NCBI RefSeq assembly: GCF_013294005.1 | Contig: NZ_JABSNK010000005.1 | Span: 124,001-188,000 of the forward strand | Source of the DNA: Flavobacterium gelidicaeli | GTDB taxonomy: Bacteria; Bacteroidota; Bacteroidia; Flavobacteriales; Flavobacteriaceae | Length of the DNA: 64,000 nucleotides | Reading direction: 5' to 3' | Part shown: positions 26,291 through 35,317 of the stretch, in pieces | Numbering within the stretch: position 1 is the first letter of the stretch | Layout: every line of letters begins with the position of its first letter | The notes under the pieces: model-generated | The model's database searches: none | The model's input: only the letters and a program-made list of their open reading frames with translations | What the model was told of the DNA's origin: nothing | Position numbers and translations under genes: made by a program

Positions 26291-28255
26291 ATGTTAGAAG
26301 AAAAGAATGATAACCTGCAAAATGCAGATGGAAAATTAGCCGTTGCGTCTCAAGAATTAAACGAGACCGTATCAGAAAATCAAGAAACTCCTGTTACTCC
26401 TACTGAAGAGCCAGTTACAGCGAAACCGCAAGAGAATGACAATCAAAAAGCCCTAAATTCTATCGATGACTCTAATGCTGAGGAAAGCGAAGATGAAACT
26501 TTAAAGGAACGTCACGAAATACCTATGCAAGACTACGACACTTTGTCTATGGAAGAACTTGTTGATGCGTTAAAAACTATTGTGGAAACTGACAAAGTAA
26601 TGTCTGTAAAGGAGCATGTTGATGAGATTAAGAAATCTTTTTTAGCAAAATACAACCACTTTATTGAAGAGAAAAAAGAAGAGTTTCAAGCAGAAAACCC
26701 TGATAGTACGGAAGATTTTCAATATCATTTGCCTCTAAAAGCGCATTTTGACGAATATTACACCTTATATAAAGATAAAAAAAATGTACATTTCAAGAGT
26801 TTACAAACAAACTTGAAAACAAATCTAGAGACTAGATTGGCCATTGTTGAAGAATTAAAAGAGTTGATTAATCCGCAGGAAAATATCAAAGACACCTTAA
26901 AACATTTTAATGAATTAAGAGACCGATGGAAAAATGCAGGCTCTATTCCTAAAGATAAATACAACCACGTTTGGAATAACTACCACTTTCACGTTGAGAA
27001 TTTCTATGACTATTTACACCTTGATAGAGAGGCTAGAGACTTAGATTTTAAACATAATTTAGAGCAAAAACAAAAAATTATTTTGCGTGTTGATGAATTG
27101 CTTCAAGAGGAAGATGTAAATAAAGCTTTTAGAGAGTTACAAGATTTACACCGCATGTGGAAAGAGGATATAGGTCCTGTTTCTAAAGAACACCGTGAGG
27201 AGATCTGGAATTTATTTAGTGATCTTACTAAAAAAATGCACGATAAAAGAGAGCTTTTATTCGAAAAATTAAGAGGTGTTGAAGCTGAAAATTTAGAGAA
27301 TAAAAATGCAATTATAGCTGGTATTGAAGATTTGGCTACCATTAAAGTAAACTCTCATTCACAGTGGTTAGTACAAATTGAAAAAGTTGAAGCTTTAAGA
27401 ACAGCCTTTTTTGCCGCTGGAAAAGTACCATCAGAAATAAATGAAGCTACATGGAGTAAATTTAAAACTGCTGTAAGAGACTTTAATTCTTTTAAAAACT
27501 CCTTTTACAAAGAAATTAAAAAAGATCAAAACGATAACCTCAATAAAAAGAATGCGCTTGTAGCAAAAGCCCAAGAACTTCAAGACAGCACCGACTTTGA
27601 AACGACTACGGCTGTAATGAAACGCATACAGGACGACTGGAAAAAAATAGGTCATGTACCTAGAAAATATTCTGATAAGGTTTGGGCCGAATTTAAAGCA
27701 GCTTGCAACCATTATTTTGATCGTTTGAAAGAACAAAAAAACGAAAGTGACGCTGAGGAAATTGCTGCCTTTGAGAATAAAAAAGCTTACTTAGAATCTT
27801 TAAGAGCATTTGAACTAACCGGTGATCATAAAACAGATTTAGATGCGATTAAACTGCACATCGAAAGCTGGAAAAAACTAGGTAGAGTTCCTCATGCAAG
27901 AAGACACATTGAAGGGAAATTTAACAAAATATTAGACGCCCTTTTTGACAAGTTAAGCTTGAGCAAAAAAGATACTGATATGATGCGTTTTGCCAATCGT
28001 ATTGATCAATTAGCTGAAGATAATGATACTCGAAAACTTGAAAATGAAAAGATTTTCTTGATGAGAAAAATTGATGAAGTTCAAAATGAAATTTTCCAGT
28101 TAGAGAATAATATTCAGTTTTTTACAAATACTAAAAATGCAAAAAAAGAAAATTCTATTGTATTAGAAGTTCGTAAAAACATTGCTATCCACAGAGAAAG
28201 TCTTGATACTTGGAAAGAAAAACTAAAACAAATTAGAAATTTGAACCAAGAATAA
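26291..28255 (+). CDS. DUF349 repeat protein
   Basis: This 654-residue cytoplasmic protein has an acidic, low-complexity start (about 90 residues) followed by five DUF349 helical repeats. The conserved W..G.(V/I)P pattern is seen in WKNAGSIPKDKYNHVW, WKEDIGPVSKEHREEIW, AAGKVPSEINEATW, WKKIGHVPRKYSDKVW and WKKLGRVPHARRHIEG. The C-terminus is a predicted coiled coil. The function of the family is not established. The open frame begins at TTG 26225, but I chose ATG 26291 because that TTG is part of the predicted promoter. Confidence 0.88.
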   Translation: MLEEKNDNLQNADGKLAVASQELNETVSENQETPVTPTEEPVTAKPQENDNQKALNSIDDSNAEESEDETLKERHEIPMQDYDTLSMEELVDALKTIVETDKVMSVKEHVDEIKKSFLAKYNHFIEEKKEEFQAENPDSTEDFQYHLPLKAHFDEYYTLYKDKKNVHFKSLQTNLKTNLETRLAIVEELKELINPQENIKDTLKHFNELRDRWKNAGSIPKDKYNHVWNNYHFHVENFYDYLHLDREARDLDFKHNLEQKQKIILRVDELLQEEDVNKAFRELQDLHRMWKEDIGPVSKEHREEIWNLFSDLTKKMHDKRELLFEKLRGVEAENLENKNAIIAGIEDLATIKVNSHSQWLVQIEKVEALRTAFFAAGKVPSEINEATWSKFKTAVRDFNSFKNSFYKEIKKDQNDNLNKKNALVAKAQELQDSTDFETTTAVMKRIQDDWKKIGHVPRKYSDKVWAEFKAACNHYFDRLKEQKNESDAEEIAAFENKKAYLESLRAFELTGDHKTDLDAIKLHIESWKKLGRVPHARRHIEGKFNKILDALFDKLSLSKKDTDMMRFANRIDQLAEDNDTRKLENEKIFLMRKIDEVQNEIFQLENNIQFFTNTKNAKKENSIVLEVRKNIAIHRESLDTWKEKLKQIRNLNQE

Positions 28256-28277
28256 CTTCTGATTTTCTTAAATTACA

Positions 28278-28310
28278 AACCTCATTCTAGTACTAGTTTG
28301 AGGTTTTTTT
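28278..28310 (+). terminator. Terminator after the DUF349 gene
   Basis: AACCTCA pairs with TGAGGTT across a loop that contains CTAGTACTAG, and a run of T follows. Confidence 0.75.
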
Positions 28311-28371
28311 ATGAAACAAAAACACAAGCTAATTTCATTTATAAAAATTAGGCTTACCACTTACAATTACA

Positions 28372-28379
28372 TAAGTTTG
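28372..28379 (+). promoter_or_regulatory. -7 element ahead of the 115-residue unknown gene
   Basis: TAAGTTTG is a perfect TAnnTTTG, but only 4 bp lie between it and ATG 28384, so the transcript would be nearly leaderless. No TTG was seen at -33. Confidence 0.35.
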
Positions 28380-28383
28380 CATT

Positions 28384-28731
28384 ATGAATTGGATTAGGAA
28401 AACGATCAGTTTTATTGTACTTCTTGTCATTTTTTTAGTTGCTTTTTCAGCGACTGGAAATGCCATGCATACTAAGATTGAAAAGCAATCGAGTCCAAAA
28501 TTCTCTCTAGAACATATTCAAAATAAGGCTTTCATACAGCCCCAACCAGTTTATACGGTTACTTTACAACTAGAAAAAGAAAGCAATCCAGTAATAAAAT
28601 GGCAAAGTGCGTTTTTGACACTTAATACAAATGTGGCTAAACTTAGTTGCTTTAACTCTTATTTAAACCAAGATATTAATAGATGCGAAAAAGTATCTAT
28701 ATTACTCTTTCCGTTCCATTTTTTCTGGTGA
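28384..28731 (+). CDS. Unknown small membrane or exported protein
   Basis: I do not recognise this 115-residue protein. A single hydrophobic segment (about residues 8-24, ISFIVLLVIFLVAFSATG) is followed by a polar region, so it is either anchored or exported. Two cysteines (CFNSY and RCEK) lie near the end, and the last residues are hydrophobic and aromatic (FPFHFFW). It lies between a DUF349 gene and another unknown membrane-anchored gene; the context gives no function. Confidence 0.55.
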   Translation: MNWIRKTISFIVLLVIFLVAFSATGNAMHTKIEKQSSPKFSLEHIQNKAFIQPQPVYTVTLQLEKESNPVIKWQSAFLTLNTNVAKLSCFNSYLNQDINRCEKVSILLFPFHFFW

Positions 28732-28826
28732 TTTAAATTCATTTATACTTACACAATACTATTTTATACAGCTTAATCAATTGCATTGAGCTGGTCTTGT
28801 TCTATAAACTAATTTAAAAATAAAAA

Positions 28827-29303
28827 ATGGATACATCCGTAACAATTATAGGTCTTGTCATTACATTATTAATTGCAACTCCTCTTTTCTTTGTTTTTCG
28901 CTCTAATATGATAAGCAAAAATAAAATTAAAACCATAAAAGAAGCCTACAGTAAAAACAATACTTACAACTATGAGCTAACCGAAATACTCAACAATAAA
29001 GTGATGAATATTGACGAAAATAAAAAAGCGTTTCTATTTATGGACTTTAATTATAAGGAAGAATACACCGCATTTGTTGATCTCAATACTATTTCGTCAT
29101 GCGATTTAGTAGTTACAACCAAAAATCCAAAAGAAACGATTGTAAAAATTGAGTTTGAATTTAAATATAAAAATACCGATATAAAAGAATTCATCCCAAT
29201 CTACACCATTGAAAACGATCAAATAAATCAAATTCGTTTGTATGAAGAACACCAATTAGCAAAAAAATGGAAAGCAATTATTGACAACTGCATTTCTAAA
29301 TAA
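28827..29303 (+). CDS. Unknown membrane-anchored protein
   Basis: I do not recognise this 158-residue protein. An N-terminal membrane segment (about residues 5-25) is followed by a soluble domain rich in beta strands: KAFLFMDFNYKEEYTAFVDLNTI and TIVKIEFEFKYKNT. It ends in a helix containing HQLAKKWKAIID. It probably faces the cytoplasm, judging from the positive residues after the membrane segment. A terminator follows. Confidence 0.65.
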   Translation: MDTSVTIIGLVITLLIATPLFFVFRSNMISKNKIKTIKEAYSKNNTYNYELTEILNNKVMNIDENKKAFLFMDFNYKEEYTAFVDLNTISSCDLVVTTKNPKETIVKIEFEFKYKNTDIKEFIPIYTIENDQINQIRLYEEHQLAKKWKAIIDNCISK

Positions 29304-29318
29304 TAATCATTCACAACT

Positions 29319-29350
29319 TTAAAGAGGCTTTTTATAAGCCTCTTTTCTTT
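29319..29350 (+). terminator. Terminator before hemN
   Basis: AAAGAGGCTT pairs with AAGCCTCTTT, with a 5-nt loop and a following T-rich stretch. Confidence 0.75.
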
Positions 29351-29373
29351 AAAAAAACTACTTCGTGTACCGT

Positions 29374-29387
29374 ATGACATTTATCAT
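29374..29387 (+). promoter_or_regulatory. Fnr-like operator upstream of hemN
   Basis: ATGACATTTATCAT is a 14-bp palindrome of the form ATGAY-N4-RTCAT. Its centre is 36.5 bp from the last base of the -7 element, which places it at about -42, the classical activator position of Crp/Fnr proteins. The same site and spacing occur upstream of ccoS and ccoI. Confidence 0.65.
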
Positions 29388-29409
29388 TTTAATTTTCAAG
29401 CATTGCCAT

Positions 29410-29417
29410 TACTTTTG
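29410..29417 (+). promoter_or_regulatory. -7 element of hemN
   Basis: TACTTTTG fits TAnnTTTG perfectly. There is no TTG near -33, consistent with a promoter that needs an activator. The transcript would start about 18 nt before ATG 29441. Confidence 0.6.
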
Positions 29418-29440
29418 AAGTATCGCTAAAAAACAATACG

Positions 29441-30805
29441 ATGAAAAGTGCTTTAATTCAAAAATACAATGTTCCAGGTCCTAGATACACTAGTTATCCT
29501 ACTGTTCCTTACTGGAATGAGAACGATTTTTTATATGAAAATTGGATTGATACTTTACAAAAATCATTCATTGAGAGTAACTCAAGTGAGGGAATTAGTT
29601 TGTACATACATCTCCCCTTTTGTGAAAGCTTGTGTACTTTTTGTGGTTGCAATAAACGCATTACAAAAAATCATACTTTAGAAAACCCTTATATTGATGC
29701 TGTATTAAAAGAATGGTCATTATATTGTGAAATTCTAGGCGAAAAACCATCGATCAAAGAAATTCATTTAGGCGGAGGAACACCCACTTTTTTTTCTCCA
29801 CAAAACTTAGAACATCTAATTAATGGAATTTTCAGTACCGCTGTAAAAGCTAAAGATTATGAATTTAGTTTTGAAGGACATCCAAACAATACTACGCACG
29901 AACACTTGCGAAAATTATATGATCTAGGCTTTAGAAGAGTAAGTTTTGGCGTTCAAGATTACTCTCCAAAAGTTCAAAAAGCAATTCATAGAGAGCAACC
30001 GTTTCATAATGTAGCCAAAGTAAGTTTTTGGGCCAAAGAGATTGGTTATACCTCAATAGGCCATGATATCATTTTTGGTCTACCTTTTCAAAATATTGAT
30101 GATGTTATTGACACTATCGAAAAAACCAAATCATTACAACCGGACCGTTTAGCATTTTATAGTTATGCTCATGTACCATGGATTAAAGGAAACGGTCAAC
30201 GTGGCTTCAAGGATGAAGACATTCCAAAGGACAAAGAAAAACGACAATTATACCAGGTTGGAAAAGAATTATTACTAAAAAATGGGTATCACGAAATAGG
30301 AATGGATCATTTTGCACTTAAAACTGATAGTTTATACGATGCTTTTGAAACCAGAAAGTTACATCGTAATTTCATGGGATACAGTTCTTCTAAAACAAAA
30401 TTAATGATTGGCTTAGGTGTATCTTCAATAAGTGACAGCTGGTATAGTTTTGCTCAAAACGAAAAGAGCTTAGAAGATTATTATAAACAATTAGAATTAA
30501 ACAAACTGCCTATTTACAGAGGGCATTTATTAACTGCAGAAGATCTTATCATTCGTCAACACATTTTGAATTTAATGTGTCAGTTTGAAACTTCTTGGAC
30601 AAACGAGAATGAATATTTTCAAGAAATCCCTGAAATATTAATTCAGTTACAAGAAATGGAAAAAGACGGTTTAGTACTACTGCATAAAGATAGCATTCAA
30701 GTTACCGAAGGAGGAAAACCTTATGTTCGTAATATATGTATGGCATTTGATTTACTGTTAAAAAGAAAAGCGCCTGAAACAGCCTTGTTTTCTATGACAA
30801 TATAA
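29441..30805 (+). CDS. hemN: Oxygen-independent coproporphyrinogen III oxidase
   Basis: This 454-residue radical-SAM enzyme decarboxylates coproporphyrinogen III in haem synthesis without oxygen. The cluster-binding motif is in YIHLPFCESLCTFCGC (CxxxCxxC, with the additional Cys). GGGTPTFFSP and the HemN-type N-terminus NVPGPRYTSYPTVPYW separate it from shorter HemW-like proteins. Its promoter carries the same palindrome as the cbb3 oxidase promoters 8-11 kb away, so it is probably induced at low oxygen to supply haem. Confidence 0.93.
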   Translation: MKSALIQKYNVPGPRYTSYPTVPYWNENDFLYENWIDTLQKSFIESNSSEGISLYIHLPFCESLCTFCGCNKRITKNHTLENPYIDAVLKEWSLYCEILGEKPSIKEIHLGGGTPTFFSPQNLEHLINGIFSTAVKAKDYEFSFEGHPNNTTHEHLRKLYDLGFRRVSFGVQDYSPKVQKAIHREQPFHNVAKVSFWAKEIGYTSIGHDIIFGLPFQNIDDVIDTIEKTKSLQPDRLAFYSYAHVPWIKGNGQRGFKDEDIPKDKEKRQLYQVGKELLLKNGYHEIGMDHFALKTDSLYDAFETRKLHRNFMGYSSSKTKLMIGLGVSSISDSWYSFAQNEKSLEDYYKQLELNKLPIYRGHLLTAEDLIIRQHILNLMCQFETSWTNENEYFQEIPEILIQLQEMEKDGLVLLHKDSIQVTEGGKPYVRNICMAFDLLLKRKAPETALFSMTI

Positions 30806-30873
30806 TGATTGATTAGTTATAACATTTTTGTCACATCCAGCCACTGTAAAAAATTATTATGGTTCTCGATTCC

Positions 30874-30966
30874 GCTCGAATTGACAAATTCCTGCTGGCT
30901 CGAACTGATTATTGAAGTGTGCTCGAACTAACAAATGGAGTATATTCGAACTGACAATTGGACTTC
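30874..30966. repeat. Four degenerate 23-bp tandem repeats
   Basis: Copies begin at 30874, 30898, 30921 and 30944, with core CTCGAACTGACAA-like sequence (GCTCGAATTGACAAA, GCTCGAACTGATTAT, GCTCGAACTAACAAA, ATTCGAACTGACAAT). The cores are conserved and the 8-10 bp between them vary. The function is unknown. Confidence 0.6.
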
Positions 30967-31011
30967 GTTAAAAAAACGAATGTTTAAAATTAGATTTCAA
31001 AACTAAAATAA

Positions 31012-31058
31012 AAAATTCGCAAATTAAGATTTTAATAAGATCTCAATTTGCGAATTTT
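31012..31058 (-). terminator. Long hairpin terminator of the YdcH-like gene
   Basis: AAAATTCGCAAATT pairs perfectly with AATTTGCGAATTTT, extended by AGAT/ATCT beyond one mismatch. On the minus strand a T-rich tract follows. It lies 29 bp beyond the stop codon at 31087 and could also stop hemN read-through. Confidence 0.75.
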
Positions 31059-31086
31059 AGTTTTCTATAGGTAATAAATTACGGTT

Positions 31087-31320
31087 CTATTCCTTAATTA
31101 ACATAGCGTATAGCTCATCTTTCAAGAACAATAATTTCGCCTTTAATTCGTGTGCATGACCGTCAGTAACTACCTCAGTATCTGTATTTACACGATGTAC
31201 TTCATGTTCCATTTCATTGTACTCATCAAATAATTTTTTAAAATGAGCATCATTGGTTTTTAATTCGTGTATTTTTTCCTGATATTGAGGAAACTCGTGT
31301 AATAAATCGTGTCTTTCCAT
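31087..31320 (-). CDS. YdcH-family (DUF465) small protein
   Basis: This 77-residue protein matches the YdcH/DUF465 pattern: HDLLHEFPQYQEKIHELKTNDAHFKKLFDEYNEM near the start and LKAKLLFLKDELYAML at the end. It is a short helical hairpin whose cellular role is not known. It lies 42 bp downstream of the TauE/SafE-like gene and may be the last gene of the cbb3 operon. Confidence 0.85.
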   Translation of the reverse strand: MERHDLLHEFPQYQEKIHELKTNDAHFKKLFDEYNEMEHEVHRVNTDTEVVTDGHAHELKAKLLFLKDELYAMLIKE

Positions 31321-31362
31321 TTTAATGTATTTATGAGTTAGTAATAAAATTATGGTTATTAT

Positions 31363-32064
31363 TTAATGACAATTGGGTTCAGCTTGAACAAACAAACTCA
31401 TATTAGAAGGGGAAACATAGGGAATCCCTAATCCTAAACCTCTTAAAATAAACAAACACCCTATAAAAACAGCAACGTACGGAATTGCTTTTTGAATTTT
31501 GTTTCGAATGCGCAATGTTATAAACGAATTTGCATATACCACGGCACTCATCATAGGCACTGTTCCTAATCCGAATAAGATCATATACAATACCCCTAAA
31601 CTAGCGCTTTGCATCGCTATGGCACCAAATAAGGCTACATAAACCATTCCGCAGGGTAGAAAACCGTTGAGTAAACCAATCGTAAATAAGGACTTGTAAC
31701 TTTTGTTTTTAAACTGACTTCCTAGATGTTGCTTAATTTTTGATATTAATCGAAAAACAGGTTTTGAGAAATTATATTTTGCAAATGACCTTTCCGGAAT
31801 TATGACGATTAAAATCATTGCCACACCAATAAAGATGGACATCTTTTGTTGTAAACCAGCCATAAAAAAACCCTTTCCTACTAAACCAAAAACTAATCCT
31901 ATCGTACCATAAGCAGTCAATCTGCCCAAATGGTACGTCATAATTTGAATCGTTTTTTTGGCCTTGTTATTACGATCTACAGGAAGCATCATAGCTATAG
32001 GACCACACATACCAATGCAGTGCAAACTACTAATCAATCCAAATATAAAAGCGGTGTATAACAT
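31363..32064 (-). CDS. TauE/SafE-family (UreH/DsbD-like) membrane protein of the cbb3 operon
   Basis: This 233-residue protein with about six membrane segments begins FGLISSLHCIGMCGP, a His/Cys motif seen in the 'sulfite exporter TauE/SafE' group that travels with cbb3 oxidase genes. A second patch, LNGFLPCGMVYVALFGA, also holds a cysteine. In this setting a role in metal or haem supply during oxidase assembly is more likely than sulfite export, but that is inference. It follows fixH by 89 bp. Confidence 0.8.
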   Translation of the reverse strand: MLYTAFIFGLISSLHCIGMCGPIAMMLPVDRNNKAKKTIQIMTYHLGRLTAYGTIGLVFGLVGKGFFMAGLQQKMSIFIGVAMILIVIIPERSFAKYNFSKPVFRLISKIKQHLGSQFKNKSYKSLFTIGLLNGFLPCGMVYVALFGAIAMQSASLGVLYMILFGLGTVPMMSAVVYANSFITLRIRNKIQKAIPYVAVFIGCLFILRGLGLGIPYVSPSNMSLFVQAEPNCH

Positions 32065-32153
32065 TTTATTAATTGTGAATTCTACATTTCTCGTTTAGCA
32101 ACACTATTTCACTAAGAAACTTTGAAACTCAGAGAATCAGAAACTTAAACAAT

Positions 32154-32654
32154 CTAATTAATATAAATAGTCTCCTTAGTCAAGTATGCTTTTCCTTCAT
32201 ACTGCCATTCCATATTAATATCCCATCGACCGCCTACCAATTTTGATTTAGGTATGAGCAAAGTTGGCTTAGACAGAGAAATAGGAATTTCAAAATCTAA
32301 ATTTTTCATAGACGGTCTATATAGGGATACTTTTCCTTTAATCTTTTCTGGTGCAAAAACAGTTGGGAATTCAATGGTAACCCCGTCCTTAGTTTTGGTA
32401 ATTACTGGTTTTTGAGCTAAATCATGTGCATTTTGCACGCGAACCATTTCGTCACCAAATTTAGCATCGTGCTTGTAATATTCTTCAACAACTAATTCGT
32501 TGTCATATTTAGAATTCATCTGCACTTTAATGACAAAATACAATATGAATGCCATAAACAACCCCATAGCTATGACAATCCCTGCTCCCCAATTAATTTT
32601 AAACCCTTTTTTTTCTGAAGAAACTCCAGCAGGTTTACTTGTATTATCTTCCAT
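32154..32654 (-). CDS. fixH: FixH/CcoH-family cbb3 oxidase assembly protein
   Basis: This 166-residue protein has one membrane segment (about residues 19-43) and an extracytoplasmic beta-rich domain. It matches FixH in layout: KYDNELVVEEYYKHDAKFGDEM after the membrane, then KGKVSLYRPSMKNLDFEIPI and GRWDINMEWQYEGKAYL. FixH/CcoH takes part in cbb3 oxidase maturation. It lies 45 bp after ccoG, in the expected gene order. Confidence 0.85.
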   Translation of the reverse strand: MEDNTSKPAGVSSEKKGFKINWGAGIVIAMGLFMAFILYFVIKVQMNSKYDNELVVEEYYKHDAKFGDEMVRVQNAHDLAQKPVITKTKDGVTIEFPTVFAPEKIKGKVSLYRPSMKNLDFEIPISLSKPTLLIPKSKLVGGRWDINMEWQYEGKAYLTKETIYIN

Positions 32655-32699
32655 TTTATTTGGATTTTTTAATTGAAATTATGAAATAGCATTTTATAA

Positions 32700-34118
32700 T
32701 TAATCAAAACTACGCGGACTTAAAAAGCTCGTTGTACTTGTTTCAATTTTTTTATTGCCATCATAAACCTCAATTTTCAATTTAGTTTTGTCGCTTTCTA
32801 ACAAATATTGGTTGATTTCTATAAACATCGTACCACTACTCATCCCTTGTTTCACCACTTTTAAATGTTGGTTACCCACAAGTTTTAGTGTTCCTTTTAT
32901 TCCTACCAATTCAAAATGAATGTCTTTAAAGTCATTATTTGTTTTATTGATCACTTTGTAGGTGTAAATATTACTAATATTATCTCCCTTATGTTCAAAT
33001 AATTGTCCTGGTAATCTTAAAATAACCGCTTCAACTTCTGTACGTAAAAACAATAATCCTGTCAAAATACCCACTAATATTAATAAAATAGCGGAGTATC
33101 CTTTCATTCTCGCAGTAAATTTGAAAGGCTCTTTTTTCTCAATTTCATCTTCAGAAGCATAGCGAATCAATCCTTTTGGTAAGCCTACACTTTCCATAAT
33201 CACATCACATTCATCAATGCAAGCGGTACAGTTTACACATTCTAATTGCGTACCATTACGAATATCGATTCCTGTAGGACAAACATTTACACATTGTTTG
33301 CAATCGATGCAATCTCCTTTTCCAGTACTTGCTCTATCCTCTTGTTTATTGAATTTAGCTCTTCCTTCCTCTTTTTCTCCACGTACAAAATCGTAAGCAA
33401 CATTTATCGATTTATTATCTAATAATACCCCTTGCAATCTTCCGTAAGGACAAGCTATAATACAAACTTGTTCTCTAAACCATACAAATATAAAATAGAA
33501 AACTCCAGTAAATATAGATAACGCTATTAAGGTACTTGTATGCGTTTCGGGACCATCTTCTATCATTTGAATTAGCTCATCACTGCCTACTAAATAGGCT
33601 AAAAACACATTTGCAATAGCAAAAGATATAATTAGAAAGATAAACCATTTGATCCCTTTCTTTCTAATTTTTTCGGCATTCCATTCTTGTTTTGACAACC
33701 TAATTTGCGCACCACGATCACCTTCGATCCAATATTCTATCCTTCTAAAAACTAATTCTAGAAAAATAGTCTGCGGACAAATCCACCCACAAAATATACG
33801 TCCAAAAATTACCGTAAACAAAATCACAAATACCACACCTACTATCATAAATAGTACAAAAATGTAGAAATCTTGCGGCCAAAAAGGAAAACCAAAAATA
33901 TTAAAACGACGTTCTAATATATTAAACATCATAAATTGATTGCCATTTACCTTTATAAACGGATTGGCAACTAAGATGATTAGTAAGAAATAACTAACCC
34001 ACTTACGGTAATCATAAAACTTCCCTGAAGGTTTTTTAGGAAAAATAAATTTTCTTTTACCTTCTTCGTCTATAGTTCCAATGGTATCTCTAAACGCTTC
34101 GTTTGGCAATTTTGACAT
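32700..34118 (-). CDS. ccoG: Cbb3 oxidase accessory protein CcoG (polyferredoxin-like)
   Basis: This 472-residue membrane protein has about five membrane segments and two 4Fe-4S clusters. CGWICPQ lies in an N-terminal membrane loop, IACPYGR follows, and the ferredoxin part is CIDCKQCVNVCPTGI and CVNCTACIDECD. The C-terminal 110 residues form an Ig-like exported domain. CcoG reduces copper for insertion into cbb3 oxidase. It is the third cbb3 accessory function in this operon, between ccoP and fixH. Confidence 0.93.
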   Translation of the reverse strand: MSKLPNEAFRDTIGTIDEEGKRKFIFPKKPSGKFYDYRKWVSYFLLIILVANPFIKVNGNQFMMFNILERRFNIFGFPFWPQDFYIFVLFMIVGVVFVILFTVIFGRIFCGWICPQTIFLELVFRRIEYWIEGDRGAQIRLSKQEWNAEKIRKKGIKWFIFLIISFAIANVFLAYLVGSDELIQMIEDGPETHTSTLIALSIFTGVFYFIFVWFREQVCIIACPYGRLQGVLLDNKSINVAYDFVRGEKEEGRAKFNKQEDRASTGKGDCIDCKQCVNVCPTGIDIRNGTQLECVNCTACIDECDVIMESVGLPKGLIRYASEDEIEKKEPFKFTARMKGYSAILLILVGILTGLLFLRTEVEAVILRLPGQLFEHKGDNISNIYTYKVINKTNNDFKDIHFELVGIKGTLKLVGNQHLKVVKQGMSSGTMFIEINQYLLESDKTKLKIEVYDGNKKIETSTTSFLSPRSFD

Positions 34119-34188
34119 TTTATATGGTATTTAAATGCTACCCTTTGAAGCCTTTTATTTGACATCAAAACATAGTAAATCAGTGCTG

Positions 34189-35091
34189 TTATTTTGCTGC
34201 AGGAGCTACTGCTGCTTCGTCTACCCATATTTCACCATCTGGTGCTTTTGGGTCTACAGGATTACTTCCTTTAAGAGAGATAACATAACTTGCTACCTTT
34301 TGCATTTCTTTAGGTTTCAAAGTTCCTTTCCAAGAAATCATTCCTTTACCATCACGACCTCCATTAACAAGAGTGTGAAAAATATTTTTAATTCCGCCAC
34401 CTAAAATCCAGTGATCATCAGTTAAGTTTGGACCAATTTGACCACCTGCATCAGCTCTATGACAAGCAGCACAATTAGTAGTAAAAATTGTTTTTCCCTC
34501 AGCTAAATCAGCTGGTTCTGTTAGTAAAGTAACTGTTTTTTCATCCATTAAATCTGGAGCAGTCTTCATATACTCTGCTACATCAATTTTGGCTTGAGCC
34601 AATTCTTTCTTCAGTTCCATTTCTTGGTTGTCTCCACCCATCATCTCAAAATGAACAAAATACACGACCCCAAAAACGATACTAGCATAAAACAAATACA
34701 CCCACCATGGTGGTAAATTATTATCTAATTCCTTGATACCATCATAATCATGATCTAATAAAATATCAAGTTCATTTTCAATAGGTTCCGTTTTAGTTAA
34801 TTTTTGCATTAAATTTTTGAACCATTCGCTTTCTTTGTAGCTAACTGTACTTGCTACTGCTAATTGCTCTTTTTGCTCCTCGGTAAGCATTTGATACGTA
34901 ATATTATCAATCGCTTTAATTGTTATTTCGATCGCTATTAAAAGAAACAGGAATACAAATAAGAATAAAGAAACCATAGGGTACCTTATAAATGCGGGCT
35001 GCGAACCTGAATCTATGAAATATTCCATTGCGCCAAACACGAAAAAGAAAATTACGGGTACTCTTACGTATGCTGGGATTAATTTTTTCAT
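34189..35091 (-). CDS. ccoP: Cbb3-type cytochrome c oxidase subunit CcoP (single haem c)
   Basis: This 300-residue subunit passes electrons from cytochromes to the oxidase core. Two N-terminal membrane segments (about 8-58) come before the FixP-type segment DNNLPPWWVYLFYASIVFGV. One haem c site, CAACH, lies at about residue 211, followed by GQIGPNLTDDHW, with a methionine ligand candidate at GMISWKGTL. Proteobacterial CcoP has two haems and lacks the extra N-terminal pair of segments, so this is a shorter-haem Bacteroidota form. It follows ccoQ by 24 bp. Confidence 0.92.
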   Translation of the reverse strand: MKKLIPAYVRVPVIFFFVFGAMEYFIDSGSQPAFIRYPMVSLFLFVFLFLLIAIEITIKAIDNITYQMLTEEQKEQLAVASTVSYKESEWFKNLMQKLTKTEPIENELDILLDHDYDGIKELDNNLPPWWVYLFYASIVFGVVYFVHFEMMGGDNQEMELKKELAQAKIDVAEYMKTAPDLMDEKTVTLLTEPADLAEGKTIFTTNCAACHRADAGGQIGPNLTDDHWILGGGIKNIFHTLVNGGRDGKGMISWKGTLKPKEMQKVASYVISLKGSNPVDPKAPDGEIWVDEAAVAPAAK

Positions 35092-35115
35092 TTTAATTAT
35101 TTTGAAATTATACTT

Positions 35116-35286
35116 TTATTTATCGTTCAATGGCATTTGACTCAACTCTTCTATCTTTTCCTTTTTATAAGAGAAAACCCAAATTCCTAATCCTACGAAA
35201 AAGAAAAAGAAAATCAATAATGACAGAATTGGATAAATCGCAACACCTGCGATGGTTTCCATGTTGTGTTTTATTTGTTCGAACAT
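35116..35286 (-). CDS. ccoQ: Small cbb3 oxidase subunit CcoQ/FixQ
   Basis: Reading the gap between ccoNO and ccoP gives a 56-codon frame, starting MFEQIKHNMETIAGVAIY, with one membrane segment rich in phenylalanine (LLIFFFFFVGLGIWVFSY) and a charged tail KKEKIEELSQ. Size, single segment and place in the operon fit CcoQ, which stabilises the cbb3 complex. The start could also be Met9. It lies 102 bp after ccoNO; that gap holds hairpins. Confidence 0.8.
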   Translation of the reverse strand: MFEQIKHNMETIAGVAIYPILSLLIFFFFFVGLGIWVFSYKKEKIEELSQMPLNDK

Positions 35287-35317
35287 ATTTTTATTTTTTA
35301 AGTTACTTAGATTCTGA

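Larger units (their letters stand above)
30806..31086. other. Intergenic region with tandem repeats and a terminator
   Basis: It contains a degenerate 23-bp tandem repeat (30874-30966) and a long hairpin (31012-31058), each listed separately. No gene is seen. Confidence 0.6.
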
